This document shows positions 8,195-17,652 of a stretch of DNA of 57,026 nucleotides, one piece after another (position 1 is the stretch's first letter; each line of letters starts with the position of its first letter). Under the pieces are notes generated by a model. That model did not search any database, was not told where the DNA came from, and worked only from the letters and a program-made list of their open reading frames with translations. The position numbers and the translations under genes are program-made. Where the stretch lies: positions 1 through 57,026 of the forward strand of contig JAJRYC010000063.1 of assembly GCA_024275975.1 (NCBI GenBank). Reading direction: 5' to 3'. The DNA is from Nitrospirota bacterium. GTDB taxonomy: Bacteria > Nitrospirota > Thermodesulfovibrionia > Thermodesulfovibrionales > UBA6898.

Positions 8195-9862
8195 ATGACA
8201 GGGAAGTGTTCGAACTGCGGATATAAAAGACGTCCCTCGGATATGGCGCCGGAATATGAATGCCCGAGATGCGGAGTCGTTTACACCAAAGTCAGGTCGG
8301 CTGATAAGAAGCAGGATGATGGTATAATGGCGGAATTTTACAGTTCCAAAGGCCATAAAAAGAAACTAAGCAGAAAGCAGGATGACCTGATAAAAGAGCT
8401 CTCCCTGCTTATCCGTTCGCGCTATGGACTTGTGATGCTGAAAACCATGGAAGAGGAACGGGCCGAGAGCTTGCTCAAATATCTCGCCGACTCAATGAAT
8501 ATGCCCTTTTTCACCTGGACAGCCACAAAAGGCCTGCAGAGAAATGATCTTGACAGGCCTGTTTACGGCACCGTTGATCCCAAAATGGCACTGGATCATA
8601 TCGGATTTTCGAAATTTCCCGCCATTTATTATTTCCAGGGGCTGGGCCCCTTTCTTGGCGATGTTCTTCTGAACTCCAAACTGGCAAACACCGCCCGCGG
8701 ATTCACCCAGAATAAAGGGGCGCTGGTAATAACCGGCAATAATTTACAGTTACCGGAAGAGTCCAGGGCATATGCGGCCGTCCTGGTGCCCCCCGCCCCT
8801 GACCGGCAGGATTACAAAGACCTGCTGAAGCATATTCACAGGGACCTGATTGCCCGGATGCCGGTCAGGATTGAGTTGTCCCGGCAGGACATGAATCGTC
8901 TACTGAACAACATGCAGGGGCTGACCCTGATGGAGGCCGAAAAGATTCTGACAAAAGCCATAATCGAAGATGGATGTCTGAATGCGGATGATATCCATTA
9001 CGTCATACAGGCCAAAAAAGCCGTTATTGAACGTGAAGGCCTGCTGGAATATTTTCCGGTTGAACAAAGCCTGGCTGACATCGCCGGCATTGCCAGTCTA
9101 AAATCATGGTTGAATAAACGTAAGACAATAATTACCGACCCCGAGAAAGCCGCCGGCTTTGGCCTAAAATTCCCCAAGGGCATCCTGCTCCTGGGAGTGC
9201 CGGGCTCCGGCAAAAGCCTCTGCGCCAAAGCCGTGGCAATGGAATGGGGCCTGCCATTGCTGAAAATGGACCCATCCAATCTCTACAACAAATATATCGG
9301 AGAAAGCGAAAAAAACTTTAAACGCGCGATGGATACAGCCGGAAAGATGTCACCTGTAATCCTCTGGATCGACGAGATAGAAAAGGCCTTTTCCTCGGGA
9401 GGCGGCGAAGACGGCGGAGTATCCCAGCGGGTACTGGGCATCTTTCTGTCCTGGATGCAGGATCGCAAAGGGAATGTTTTCGTGGTAGCAACCTCAAATG
9501 ATATTGCAAAGCTTCCGCCTGAATTTCTGCGGAAAGGACGTTTTGATGAAATCTTCTTTGTGGACCTGCCGAATCACGAAACCAGAATGGCTATTTTCAG
9601 GATTCACCTCAAACGCAAAGAACGTGATCCGGAAACCTTCGATTTAAGCACACTGGCTGAGGCCACGGATGGATTCAGCGGAGCAGAAATCGAACAGGTG
9701 ATTATTTCGGCCTTATATACCGCTTTTTCCGGGAATAAACACCTTACTACAAATCTTTTGCTTGAAGAATCTCAAAAGACCACTCCACTGTCAAAGACCG
9801 GAAGCGAGTATATCAACAATTTGCGCAACTGGGCGAAAGAACGCACTGTAAGCGCCCATTAA
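8195..9862 (+). CDS. Ycf46-like AAA+ ATPase with N-terminal zinc ribbon
   Basis: The protein has 555 residues. Residues 5-30 hold two CxxC knuckles (CSNCGYKRRPSD, then CPRCGVVY), a zinc ribbon. A region at about 60-300 resembles the non-catalytic N-domain of Ycf46-type ATPases (TMEEERAESLLKYLAD and a degenerate AAA fold). The AAA core has Walker A GVPGSGKSL near residue 333, Walker B ILWIDEIEKAF near 389, sensor-1 FVVATSNDI and the arginine-finger region LRKGRFDEIFFVDLP. Ycf46 proteins are soluble AAA+ proteins with poorly known substrates, linked in cyanobacteria to inorganic-carbon use. The zinc ribbon fused to the front suggests nucleic-acid or protein binding (inference). It is a single gene, not in an operon. 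Confidence 0.88.
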   Translation: MTGKCSNCGYKRRPSDMAPEYECPRCGVVYTKVRSADKKQDDGIMAEFYSSKGHKKKLSRKQDDLIKELSLLIRSRYGLVMLKTMEEERAESLLKYLADSMNMPFFTWTATKGLQRNDLDRPVYGTVDPKMALDHIGFSKFPAIYYFQGLGPFLGDVLLNSKLANTARGFTQNKGALVITGNNLQLPEESRAYAAVLVPPAPDRQDYKDLLKHIHRDLIARMPVRIELSRQDMNRLLNNMQGLTLMEAEKILTKAIIEDGCLNADDIHYVIQAKKAVIEREGLLEYFPVEQSLADIAGIASLKSWLNKRKTIITDPEKAAGFGLKFPKGILLLGVPGSGKSLCAKAVAMEWGLPLLKMDPSNLYNKYIGESEKNFKRAMDTAGKMSPVILWIDEIEKAFSSGGGEDGGVSQRVLGIFLSWMQDRKGNVFVVATSNDIAKLPPEFLRKGRFDEIFFVDLPNHETRMAIFRIHLKRKERDPETFDLSTLAEATDGFSGAEIEQVIISALYTAFSGNKHLTTNLLLEESQKTTPLSKTGSEYINNLRNWAKERTVSAH

Positions 9863-9938
9863 ACCTGGACAGGCCCGCATTGAGGACAAGGTTATTCAGG
9901 ACCACTGCCGCTCCACCGGACGGGAATCTGATTGTTCG

Positions 9939-10757
9939 TTATTCGTTGTCGGTAATTGAGTATCCCAGTTTATGCATCATCTCACCCGCGATTTCATTAA
10001 ATCGCTCTTTCTGCCGGTCAGACCAGCCGGTATGTTCCGGAATGCTGAATTTCCTGGTTTTATTCGGCTTGCTACCGGCGATAGTCAGCATCTCATCAAG
10101 AATCCCGGCATCGATATCAACATCTATAAATTTATGAAGCTCAATAAGTCTATTGCTGTCAATGGATTCCAGTGCAAGTGAAAATTTACGATCATCAGGG
10201 AGCGCGGAGAAGTTCCGCAGGATTGTTTTATTTATTTCCACCCATAGCCAGGAAATTTTCTCAAGACGTGTCTTCAATGTATCAGGATGGGATAAAAGAT
10301 TGTCCAGCGCCGTTTTCCCTATATTAACCAGGTATTTCCTGCGAATCCAGCTTTTTATATGAGATGCTACTGATTCTTTTCTGTACCAATCCCGCTGAAG
10401 ACCGCTCCGGACAAAATCACGGCCATTGCGGTACAGGTGAATAAATCTGGCGTCAAACAACTCATACAATTCTTCTATAAGGTTAGAGGCGTAATTAGAG
10501 CTCTCGACATAAACAAGGCGATTGATTAAAACCTGCTGTATTATATCTTTCCTTTTCCTGTGGATTTTTCTCTCGATCAGCCTTTTACGTTCAGGCCTTG
10601 ACCATTTAGCGAACGCCTCGGTCCTGAGATGGGGATGCGGTTCATGCAGGGCGAAAATCCCCGGATGTATTGCCAGCACGCGCGCCAGCATTGTTGAACC
10701 TGCGCGTCCGGTAGAGACTACAAATACAGGTTTTTTTGATTGCTCCGAAGTTCCCAT
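9939..10757 (-). CDS. PAPS-dependent sulfotransferase family protein
   Basis: The protein has 272 residues. Near the N-terminus VVSTGRAGSTMLARVLAIHP matches the 5'-phosphosulfate-binding loop. RNGRDFVRSGLQRDWY around residue 115 matches the 3'-phosphate-binding segment of sulfotransferases, which move sulfate from PAPS to a sugar or other acceptor. No membrane helix is visible, so it is probably cytoplasmic. It is the last gene of a minus-strand glycan cluster and starts one base after the preceding glycosyltransferase ends. A role in sulfating a surface glycan is the simplest reading (inference). The family is divergent and could act on another hydroxyl acceptor. Confidence 0.85.
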   Translation of the reverse strand: MGTSEQSKKPVFVVSTGRAGSTMLARVLAIHPGIFALHEPHPHLRTEAFAKWSRPERKRLIERKIHRKRKDIIQQVLINRLVYVESSNYASNLIEELYELFDARFIHLYRNGRDFVRSGLQRDWYRKESVASHIKSWIRRKYLVNIGKTALDNLLSHPDTLKTRLEKISWLWVEINKTILRNFSALPDDRKFSLALESIDSNRLIELHKFIDVDIDAGILDEMLTIAGSKPNKTRKFSIPEHTGWSDRQKERFNEIAGEMMHKLGYSITDNE

Positions 10758-10758
10758 A

Positions 10759-11745
10759 TTACATTGATAGCAATTGCTTATTTATTATGTCCATCATCTG
10801 CCTCATTCTCACCTCATATGTATGATCTTTTAACACCCTCTCTCTTCCCGCCTTTGCAATCTTCATTCTCAATCCATCATTGTTAAGGTAATATTTTATC
10901 ATATCTATCATTTCATCTTCGGACCGGAAGGTTACGATCTCCTTGCCGGGTTCCAATGTCTCTTCTATCCCCTCCACATGCTGACACATGTAAAAGGCGC
11001 CACAGCCCACCGCTGTATACATCCTCGCGCTCATGGACTTCCTGACATGAGGCATGGAATCAAAAGCAAGGAATATTTTAGAAAGCTTTGCGACTTTGGC
11101 ATATTCTTTACCCCATATGAATCTGCCGCCATAAGACCTTCCGAGTTTCCCCAGGATTAATGGTATTGTGGAAAACTTTCTCGGAATTCTTGGACCCCAC
11201 CACTTAAGTTTAAATCCTGAATTAATGACCCTCTCAAGAGCACCCCTTCTCGTGATATACTGGGACTTGGATCCGAGATTTCCAACAAACGTTACATCCG
11301 ATGAAAAGAACTTCACGTCTTCTCCTGTGATCTTTTCAATCTAGAAGAATGAAGGTTCAAATGCCTGGGATAACCAGAAAACGTTGGGAGTGTATTTTTG
11401 AAATTCCCTTACAAGCCCCTCGGACATGGTAAGAAACAGATCCGATGCTTTCACATACGCTGGCAGCCACTCAGGAATCACAGGATCCGGATACCACTGG
11501 ACCACTTTTGTGAACTGCCTTAATTCCTGGAATGTCTCCGCCGGAAGTTCGTTTTTTGTATGGATGATAAGGTCCGGGCTGTATTCTTTTATTATCTCGA
11601 AAATTTTGTTTTCAGGGTTTGATATCGAGGCCGGATTGAATGGCCGAACAATGTGACCGTTCTTCTCAAGCCCTATTTTGTAATACCACCCATTGTTCCA
11701 GTGTTTACTGAAGTCGGTTATTAATAAAATTCTGTATCGCATCAC
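10759..11745 (-). pseudogene. CgeB-like glycosyltransferase interrupted by in-frame TAG
   Basis: Two adjacent frames form one gene. The N-terminal half (11745 to 11341, GTG start overlapping the upstream stop as GTGA) begins YRILLITDFSKHWNNGWYYK and resembles the DUF3880/CgeB N-domain. The C-terminal half (11316 to 10759) has FVGNLGSKSQYITRR and an ARMYTAVGCGAFYMCQHVEG block, typical of the CgeB-type glycosyl transferase C-domain. A single TAG at 11343-11341 separates them and the frame is unchanged across it: SFF, stop, then IEKITGED. The gene is therefore truncated unless the stop is suppressed or is a sequence error. The GTG at 11316 could restart translation. Intact, it would be a cytoplasmic glycosyltransferase for the surface glycan. 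Confidence 0.8.
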
Positions 11746-12875
11746 ATAAGCCTCTTCTTTTTCAGTATGTCCCCGAAAAGGTTCTCATAGGTTTTGACCG
11801 TGTTCCCGATAGAAAAAGATTTTGATCGTTCCCTCGCTTTTCCGCCGAGTTCATTTCTTAAGGAAGGATCATCTATTAACATTTTTATTGTCTTTGCGAG
11901 CGCCTCTTCATCTCCCCGGGGGACGAATATTCCTGTATCAGCAAGAACTTCCCTGTTGGAAGGAATATCCGATGCAACCACGGGAAGTCCCGCGGCCATC
12001 GCCTCGATCAAGGCGGTGGGGAAGCCTCCCCACAGGGATGGAAAGCAGAAGATATCAAGTGAATTTAAAAATAATGGTATTTTTTCAGGACTCAACTGTC
12101 CGGTGAAAGTGCAGTCAACCTTGAGCCGGTCAGCAAGGCCCCTTAATTCCGCCCTTAGAGGACCATCTCCCGCGATAGCAACGGATATGGCTTCCAATCC
12201 CGAGACAGCGGACAGCAGGATTTTATGCCCCTTTTCCTCCTTAAGCCTTCCTGTCGTTCCTACTAGCAATGAATGGACCGGGATATTCATCAGCCTGCCT
12301 GCTTCCTGTTTGGGCGTGTCCTGATTGAATTTATCCATTACTATGCCGTTATAATTCACCTTTATCTTTTTAGCGTTAACTCCGTCGTATCTCATTATAT
12401 CCGAAGCAACGGTATTGGATACGGCAACCAGTTTGTCGCTGAAAAAAGCAAGAAGCCGGTTCAGGCATCTCCTGTGAATCTTGGGCTCGTTTGGTGATTT
12501 ATACGAACTGTGAAAAGAAGGAACCATCACCGGTACGCCTGCAAGTATGCCGGCAAGCCTTCCGTACAGATTGGCATGGTACTGGTGTGTCCTGAGGACA
12601 TGTATATTTTCCCGTTTAAGAAGTTTATAGAGGGCATAAACCGCACTCCAGTCGAATCCGCGTCCTTTCATTTTGTTAAGGACATCCACTTTATGGCCCG
12701 ACCTTATTAATTCATCCGCTATATCTCCGCCTTCCTTTATGCAGCAGACACTGACATTGAACCGTTTTTTGTCATAGCCCCTCACAACTTTTAGAAGCAT
12801 ATTCTCCACGCCGCCGACAGGCAGCCTGCTAACCACATGAAGAACGTTAAATATCCTGTTGCCCGGTTCCGACAT
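11742..12875 (-). CDS. GT4-family glycosyltransferase (group 1)
   Basis: An intact 377-residue GT-B enzyme. The N-domain opens with VLHVVSRLPVGGVENMLLKV, the usual GGVE/GGAE acceptor-side motif. The C-domain has GTTGRLKEEKGHKILL and the donor-binding FPSLWGGFPTALIEAMAAGLPV, with the EX7E-like pattern of retaining GT4 enzymes. It transfers a nucleotide-activated sugar during LPS core or capsule assembly at the cytoplasmic face of the membrane. Its end overlaps the start of the CgeB-like gene by four bases. Neighbours on the same strand are other glycosyltransferases and a Kdo-kinase-like gene. The exact sugar is unknown. Confidence 0.92.
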   Translation of the reverse strand: MSEPGNRIFNVLHVVSRLPVGGVENMLLKVVRGYDKKRFNVSVCCIKEGGDIADELIRSGHKVDVLNKMKGRGFDWSAVYALYKLLKRENIHVLRTHQYHANLYGRLAGILAGVPVMVPSFHSSYKSPNEPKIHRRCLNRLLAFFSDKLVAVSNTVASDIMRYDGVNAKKIKVNYNGIVMDKFNQDTPKQEAGRLMNIPVHSLLVGTTGRLKEEKGHKILLSAVSGLEAISVAIAGDGPLRAELRGLADRLKVDCTFTGQLSPEKIPLFLNSLDIFCFPSLWGGFPTALIEAMAAGLPVVASDIPSNREVLADTGIFVPRGDEEALAKTIKMLIDDPSLRNELGGKARERSKSFSIGNTVKTYENLFGDILKKKRLM

Positions 12876-12996
12876 TATTATTCTTCTCCTCTTGTCTCAC
12901 TGTCGCCGATAACGTATTTTCCTGCAGCGGCGCATTGATGTTCAAAAAAACATGGTCAATACACTTCCGATCTATTGAAAACCGGGATTATTATAC

Positions 12997-13791
12997 TCAC
13001 ACCTTCCATCTGCGCTCTGTGTAGTGTTTCAACAGCCGCAAAAACTTATCTCTTTTTTTTATGCCCGATGCATCGAGATAATGGTTTAGCAGCGCCCTCT
13101 TTTCATCGTCGAAAAAAGGGAGTCCAGGATAATTAAGACCTGCCAGGTCTTTTGCAAGGGGCCTCAAGCTGAAAGGTTTGTTCTTTCTTATGCTGTCAAT
13201 GTCTATGAAACCCGAGACGCCCGCATCAGTTACAAAAACATGAGAAAGGTGGGCGTCTCCAAACCAGTAACCCAGAAGATGGACCCTTGCCACTTCGTCC
13301 ATAATTTTTAAATACATCTCCATGGACAGGGATTTTTTCTCTCTTATCAGGATCTCATAGAGCGATTTCCCTTCGATCTTCTTCATGACGAAGATGGGTC
13401 TCTTTTTCCCCCCGAGGGTGCCATATGCCTCCACCTCCGGCACTTTTACGCCCTCAGCCAACAGTTGTTCGGAAAGAACATATATGCGACCGGACTTGTC
13501 CAACAGGGGAAATAATATTCTGTTTTTCAGAGTTAGAGGGTTAAGTATTTTAAAAAAGCAACCGGCCTTTTTATTATAAAGCAGGGTTGTTTTTTTAACA
13601 GTAGGATACAAATCAAATCCCTCTCTCCTGAATATTTCTTTCGCCTTTTCATTAATCCCCCTGACATGTTCAAACATAAAAGGGTGCTGTTTTGCCAACA
13701 GGCACAATTTTATTATATACCGGGACAGCGCATCCTTATAATAAATGAATGCCGTATCATCTCTAAAAAGAGTCATGTTACCGGAGGACAT
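12997..13791 (-). CDS. Lipopolysaccharide (Kdo/heptose) kinase-like protein
   Basis: The protein has 264 residues and the eukaryotic-like kinase fold used by KdkA/WaaP proteins. FVMKKIEGKSLYEIL resembles the nucleotide-binding N-lobe hinge. The catalytic loop is YWFGDAHLSHVFV, with the catalytic Asp but His where Asn is usual. SGFIDIDSIRKNKPF supplies the metal-binding Asp. Such enzymes phosphorylate inner-core Kdo or heptose of LPS. The position within a minus-strand glycan cluster, together with heptose kinase gene hldA 9 kb away, fits an LPS role. Substrate and activity are inferred from fold and context only. Confidence 0.8.
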   Translation of the reverse strand: MSSGNMTLFRDDTAFIYYKDALSRYIIKLCLLAKQHPFMFEHVRGINEKAKEIFRREGFDLYPTVKKTTLLYNKKAGCFFKILNPLTLKNRILFPLLDKSGRIYVLSEQLLAEGVKVPEVEAYGTLGGKKRPIFVMKKIEGKSLYEILIREKKSLSMEMYLKIMDEVARVHLLGYWFGDAHLSHVFVTDAGVSGFIDIDSIRKNKPFSLRPLAKDLAGLNYPGLPFFDDEKRALLNHYLDASGIKKRDKFLRLLKHYTERRWKV

Positions 13792-13835
13792 TCAACCCCC
13801 CAAGGTAATATCTTCCGGCACATGTCAACAGGGAC

Positions 13836-14927
13836 TTACCGGACATTGATAACCTCCCTGTACAAAGCCTCTGTCCGGTCTATCATTTTATCAACAGTAA
13901 ATTTTTCGAGTATCGTAGATCTTGCATTCCTTCCAATCTGTCTCCTGTAGCTCTTATTCCGTACAAGAGGAACAACTTTTTCAGCCAGGTCTTCGGGATT
14001 TTGGGGCTTAAAGTATAATCCGTTTACTCCATTTTCAATAAATTCCCTGAACGTGGGGATGTCCGATACCGCCACGGGTCTCTCCATGGCCATGGCCTCG
14101 AGAAGTGCGGTCCCAAGCCCCTCCAGGTATGAGGGGTATACAAATACATCTATTGTTTTTAAAACCCTCGCGATGTCGTTCCTGTGCCCCAGCAAAATAA
14201 CTTTGTCCCTGAATTCTTCTTTTACATAATCAAGATATTTACTCTTTCTTGACTCAAGCAACCCCCCTGCAACCAGTAAAAAACAGGGGGATTTTCTGCA
14301 TATAATATTAAAAGCCCTGAATAGGTATTCCTGCCCTTTTACGCGTGTAAACGTGGATGTATTTCCTATGACTGTTGCTTCAGGAGGGATGTTGAGTTCT
14401 CGTTTCAGGTCCTCCACCACCCCGGCATCAATAATATCCTCATTAACCGACGAAGTTATAACAGTGATCTTTTTCCCGTTTAAGCCGCAGCGTATAAGCA
14501 CATCTTTTATGGCCTTACTTATAGATATAATTTTACCGGGCGCAGCATAGATCAACCTTGTCAGAGGGTCTCTTCCAACAGGGTAAAGGTTATGCCGAAA
14601 CCTTACAAGGTGTTTGCCTGTAAGTTTTGCGGCTATTCCACCCGCCCAGCTGTCAACGGAACTATGAGTGGATACCAGGTCAATCTTTTCTTTTCTGATG
14701 ATATCCATTATTTTGGGAATAGTTTTAAGCTGCGCCTGCTTTACCATATTCACTTCATAAACTTTTATGCCTGCCTTTTTTGCTTTTTCTGCAAGCACAC
14801 TGCCCTTGTGGCATACAATAATAGCTCTATGCCCTTTTTTAGTTAAACCAAGGGATTCAGCCAGGACTCTGTTCTGCTGTCCCCCCCATTTCTTAAGGGT
14901 CTCGGTATGAAGGATTGTCATTTTCAT
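13836..14927 (-). CDS. GT4-family glycosyltransferase (group 1)
   Basis: An intact 363-residue GT-B glycosyltransferase. It begins TILHTETLKKWGGQQNRVL and carries STHSSVDSWAGGIAAKLTGK, a block shared with the interrupted enzyme upstream (15610-16719), so the two are paralogs. The C-domain has NTSTFTRVKGQEYLFRAF and PSYLEGLGTALLEAMAMERP, the donor-binding EX7E region. Both resemble heptosyl or core-sugar transferases of Gram-negative LPS clusters. It is preceded by the methyltransferase gene on the same strand with a gap of about 70 bases. Confidence 0.9.
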   Translation of the reverse strand: MKMTILHTETLKKWGGQQNRVLAESLGLTKKGHRAIIVCHKGSVLAEKAKKAGIKVYEVNMVKQAQLKTIPKIMDIIRKEKIDLVSTHSSVDSWAGGIAAKLTGKHLVRFRHNLYPVGRDPLTRLIYAAPGKIISISKAIKDVLIRCGLNGKKITVITSSVNEDIIDAGVVEDLKRELNIPPEATVIGNTSTFTRVKGQEYLFRAFNIICRKSPCFLLVAGGLLESRKSKYLDYVKEEFRDKVILLGHRNDIARVLKTIDVFVYPSYLEGLGTALLEAMAMERPVAVSDIPTFREFIENGVNGLYFKPQNPEDLAEKVVPLVRNKSYRRQIGRNARSTILEKFTVDKMIDRTEALYREVINVR

Positions 14928-14999
14928 ATTTCGATTATATTCAGCAAGAAGGCGTGGTCCAATTTTTAAAAATCGGCAGATCTAAATATGGATAATGCC

Positions 15000-15617
15000 T
15001 CATCGGCTGACAATTTTTCTCTTTAGTATATAAAACCTGTGGACGCAATTTATTTCATTCAGGAATTCTTTTTCGATCTCAAACAGTTCGGATATCCGGC
15101 GAACAACCTGTTTTCCTGATACGCCCCTGCCAATTTCCCAGTGATGCTGCCTGCTTGCACAGCGTTTCTTTGTGAAAGGATTTTTTATTATCAAGGTCCT
15201 TTCGCTTAAGAAAGGCAGACTAAACGCAATTTTCAGATGTTTCCTGCGGTGGGGTAAGGACAGAACCACCCGTTTTTTTGCTACCCTGTGCAATTCACTC
15301 AGTGCAACGGAAAATTTATCAAAAGGAATATGCTCCAGGACCTGACAGCATATCACCACATCAAAGGCGTCATTTCCAAAAGGAAGATTTGTTACGTCAC
15401 CAACTATGTCCGGTGAAACGGCATCGTTGATATCCAGCGTTACAACGTTGACTTTCCCGTTGCCGAGCAGTTTTATGGTATTTTCCGTAATGCCGCTTCC
15501 CTTGCCGGCCACCAGGACATCAGAAGGAAACACCTCAAGGGTCTCTGAAACCTGGTACCAGTAACTGAGCCATCTCGACTTTGAATTGTAGCCTAACGTT
15601 AGATATTTATCATCCAT
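15000..15617 (-). CDS. SAM-dependent methyltransferase (class I)
   Basis: The protein has about 205 residues from the ATG at 15617. This start is preferred because AGGGA lies just upstream and it overlaps the glycosyltransferase stop by eight bases, whereas the longer frame runs into that gene. The SAM-binding motif appears as VLVAGKGSGITENTI (motif I), VVTLDINDAVSPDIVGDV (acidic loop) and FDVVICCQVLEHIPFD (motif post-I), followed by LSELHRVAKKRVVLSLPHR. This is a Methyltransf_11-like enzyme. Context suggests methylation of a glycan or lipid precursor (inference). Confidence 0.85.
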   Translation of the reverse strand: MDDKYLTLGYNSKSRWLSYWYQVSETLEVFPSDVLVAGKGSGITENTIKLLGNGKVNVVTLDINDAVSPDIVGDVTNLPFGNDAFDVVICCQVLEHIPFDKFSVALSELHRVAKKRVVLSLPHRRKHLKIAFSLPFLSERTLIIKNPFTKKRCASRQHHWEIGRGVSGKQVVRRISELFEIEKEFLNEINCVHRFYILKRKIVSR

Positions 15618-16719
15618 TTTCCCTGCCAAACAACTCCCTGTAAAGACCTTCTGTTTTATCAAGCATGCCTGCAAATGAATAACCCGATGCAACTAATCTT
15701 CTGCCGTTTTCTCCGAATTGAATTAATAATTCTTTGTCCTGCAGAAGCCTGATAATCCCGACTGCAATGCCATCAGGGTCTTTCAGCGGCACAAGAATGC
15801 CCGTATTATCTTCAATAACGACTTCTTTCAACGGGGGAAGATCGGACGCAATTACAGGTTTTTTCATAGCCATTGCCTGTAATATAGTCTGCGGCACACC
15901 TTCGTTGGCATAAGAAGGATGAACGAGGATATCTATCGAGTGTAATATATCTGCTACATCCTTTCTATGCCCTAACATATACACCTTATCTCCTACCCCG
16001 GTCTCTGCTATCGTCTGCTCAAGGGTCTTTCTGTGAGGTCCATTTCCCGCTATCACAAACCTTGCTTCAGGGACCTCTCTCAAAACCAGGGGGATCGCCT
16101 TTACAAGGTGATCGAGTCCCTTCCAGCTCCTGATTACCGATACGGCGCCGATCAGTGGAGTTGATGATTTAAGATTAAGCTCCTTGCGGATATCAGAATG
16201 TTTTGTTTCAGGATTAAATACTTCGGCATCCACCCCTGTTGGGATAGATATAATCTTGTCAGGGTTAAAATTATTTGTCCTGACCATCTGCTCTTTTATT
16301 GCTTCGCCCGTTGTGATAATAAAGTGGGGAAGTGAGTTGTACAAAAGACCGGTCAACGGATTTTTGCCGATTGGAGTAGAGAGGTGTCTCGTCCTGAGCG
16401 TAAGGGGTCTGTTTTTTGCAATCCTCGCTGCAGGAAGCACAAGCCAGCTGTCCTTTGAGCTGTGAGTATTTACAATATCAAGCTTCTCCTTCTATATAAG
16501 CGTCTTAAAAAATAATACGATACTAAAAAAGTTCCGCCTCCTGAATTCAACCGGTATCGTCTTAAGACCTTCTTTTTCCGCGTTTGACAACAGCCCGCTC
16601 TCCAGATGAGCTGCGATGATGACACTATGGCCCCGCTCTCTCATTCCAATTGCTTCACGGAGAATCCTTATCTCCTGACCACCCCATCCCATCGATGCTT
16701 CTGTGTGAAGAATACGCAT
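15610..16719 (-). pseudogene. GT4-family glycosyltransferase interrupted by in-frame TAG
   Basis: The first part (16719 to 16492) begins ILHTEASMGWGGQEIRILRE and ends FFKTLI followed by TAG at 16494-16492. Reading on in the same frame gives KEKLDIVNTHSSKDSWL, exactly the conserved acceptor-domain block seen in the intact paralog at 13836-14927. It then continues through RTRHLSTPIGKN and GHRKDVADILHSIDILVHPS to EGVPQTILQAMAMKKP. One nonsense codon therefore splits an otherwise intact GT-B enzyme of about 370 codons. Without suppression the first 75 residues are lost from the enzyme. An internal start further in is possible but would delete part of the acceptor domain. Confidence 0.85.
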
Positions 16720-16723
16720 ATTA

Positions 16724-17542
16724 TCAGAAATATCTCAGGTAGGCCCTGCTCAACCAGCCCCTTGAATGAATAAAGAGTTTCTTTCTGAAAGTGAAAGGGC
16801 CTATATTGCCGATCACCAGCCGCTTAATCCTCCATGTCTCCGTCGCGGACGTATTCGCACCTTTTTCAGTAGTAAAGAGAAGCTCATAACCCGAAGACCT
16901 CGCCGCATCCACGTAGTCTGTATCATATTTTCCCCACGGCCAGCAGAGTACATTGCAGTCTTTATTCAATTTATCCTCAATTATTTTTTTTGAGATCTCA
17001 AGCTCCTCACGCAGTATGTCCGCACGTTTTGCTTTGTCGCTGTATAATTTGTCCCATCTCTGATGGGTATGAGTATGGGACTGAACATCTATTAGTCCCG
17101 ACCCCTCCATCTCTCTCAACTCCTCCCATGACAGTACAACCCCGGAGCCGCGATTTTCCGCAATCATATTCTCGCACTCTCCATGGGAAGGCAGACCCAT
17201 AACTGTTCCTTCGTCGGACCTTTGCCTTCTTCCCTTTTCGGAAATCAGGGATGTAACAATGAAAATGACGGCCTTCATATTATATTGTTTCAGTATCGGG
17301 AATGCAAAAACCCAGTTATCAAGCCATCCGTCATCAAACGTTATCATGACAGGCCTTTTTGGTGGTAGTTGCCGGCCCTTTATGATTGATAAAAATTCAT
17401 TCGTATGAAGTGCGGTAAACCCGCGGTCTTTGAGATACCTCATATGGCGTTCAAATATCCGTGGCCTGACATTAATAAAATCGCCCTCGGGATTGACATG
17501 ATGATACATCAACACGGGGACACTGAAATTATTTCTGTTCAT
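16724..17542 (-). CDS. Polysaccharide deacetylase (NodB-like)
   Basis: The protein has 272 residues. The catalytic motifs of carbohydrate esterase family 4 are present: MT1 as PVMITFDDGWLDN (catalytic base and metal Asp) and MT2 as DVQSHTHTHQRW, giving the HxxxH-type metal site. YHHVNPEGDFINVRPRIFE near the N-terminus is typical of the subgroup that lacks a signal peptide. These enzymes remove N- or O-acetyl groups from sugars. The start lies five bases after no other gene, and the downstream glycosyltransferase begins just beyond its stop. Deacetylation of the cluster's glycan or its lipid-linked precursor is likely (inference). Confidence 0.9.
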   Translation of the reverse strand: MNRNNFSVPVLMYHHVNPEGDFINVRPRIFERHMRYLKDRGFTALHTNEFLSIIKGRQLPPKRPVMITFDDGWLDNWVFAFPILKQYNMKAVIFIVTSLISEKGRRQRSDEGTVMGLPSHGECENMIAENRGSGVVLSWEELREMEGSGLIDVQSHTHTHQRWDKLYSDKAKRADILREELEISKKIIEDKLNKDCNVLCWPWGKYDTDYVDAARSSGYELLFTTEKGANTSATETWRIKRLVIGNIGPFTFRKKLFIHSRGWLSRAYLRYF

Positions 17543-17652
17543 AATTATTACACTCCTCCAGCCCCCGGGTGGAATCGGTGGAACCCCTTTCGTACGTAAT
17601 AAAAGAGACAGACAGGAAAAGATAAAGACTACCGCTCCGCTGCATTCCTCTA

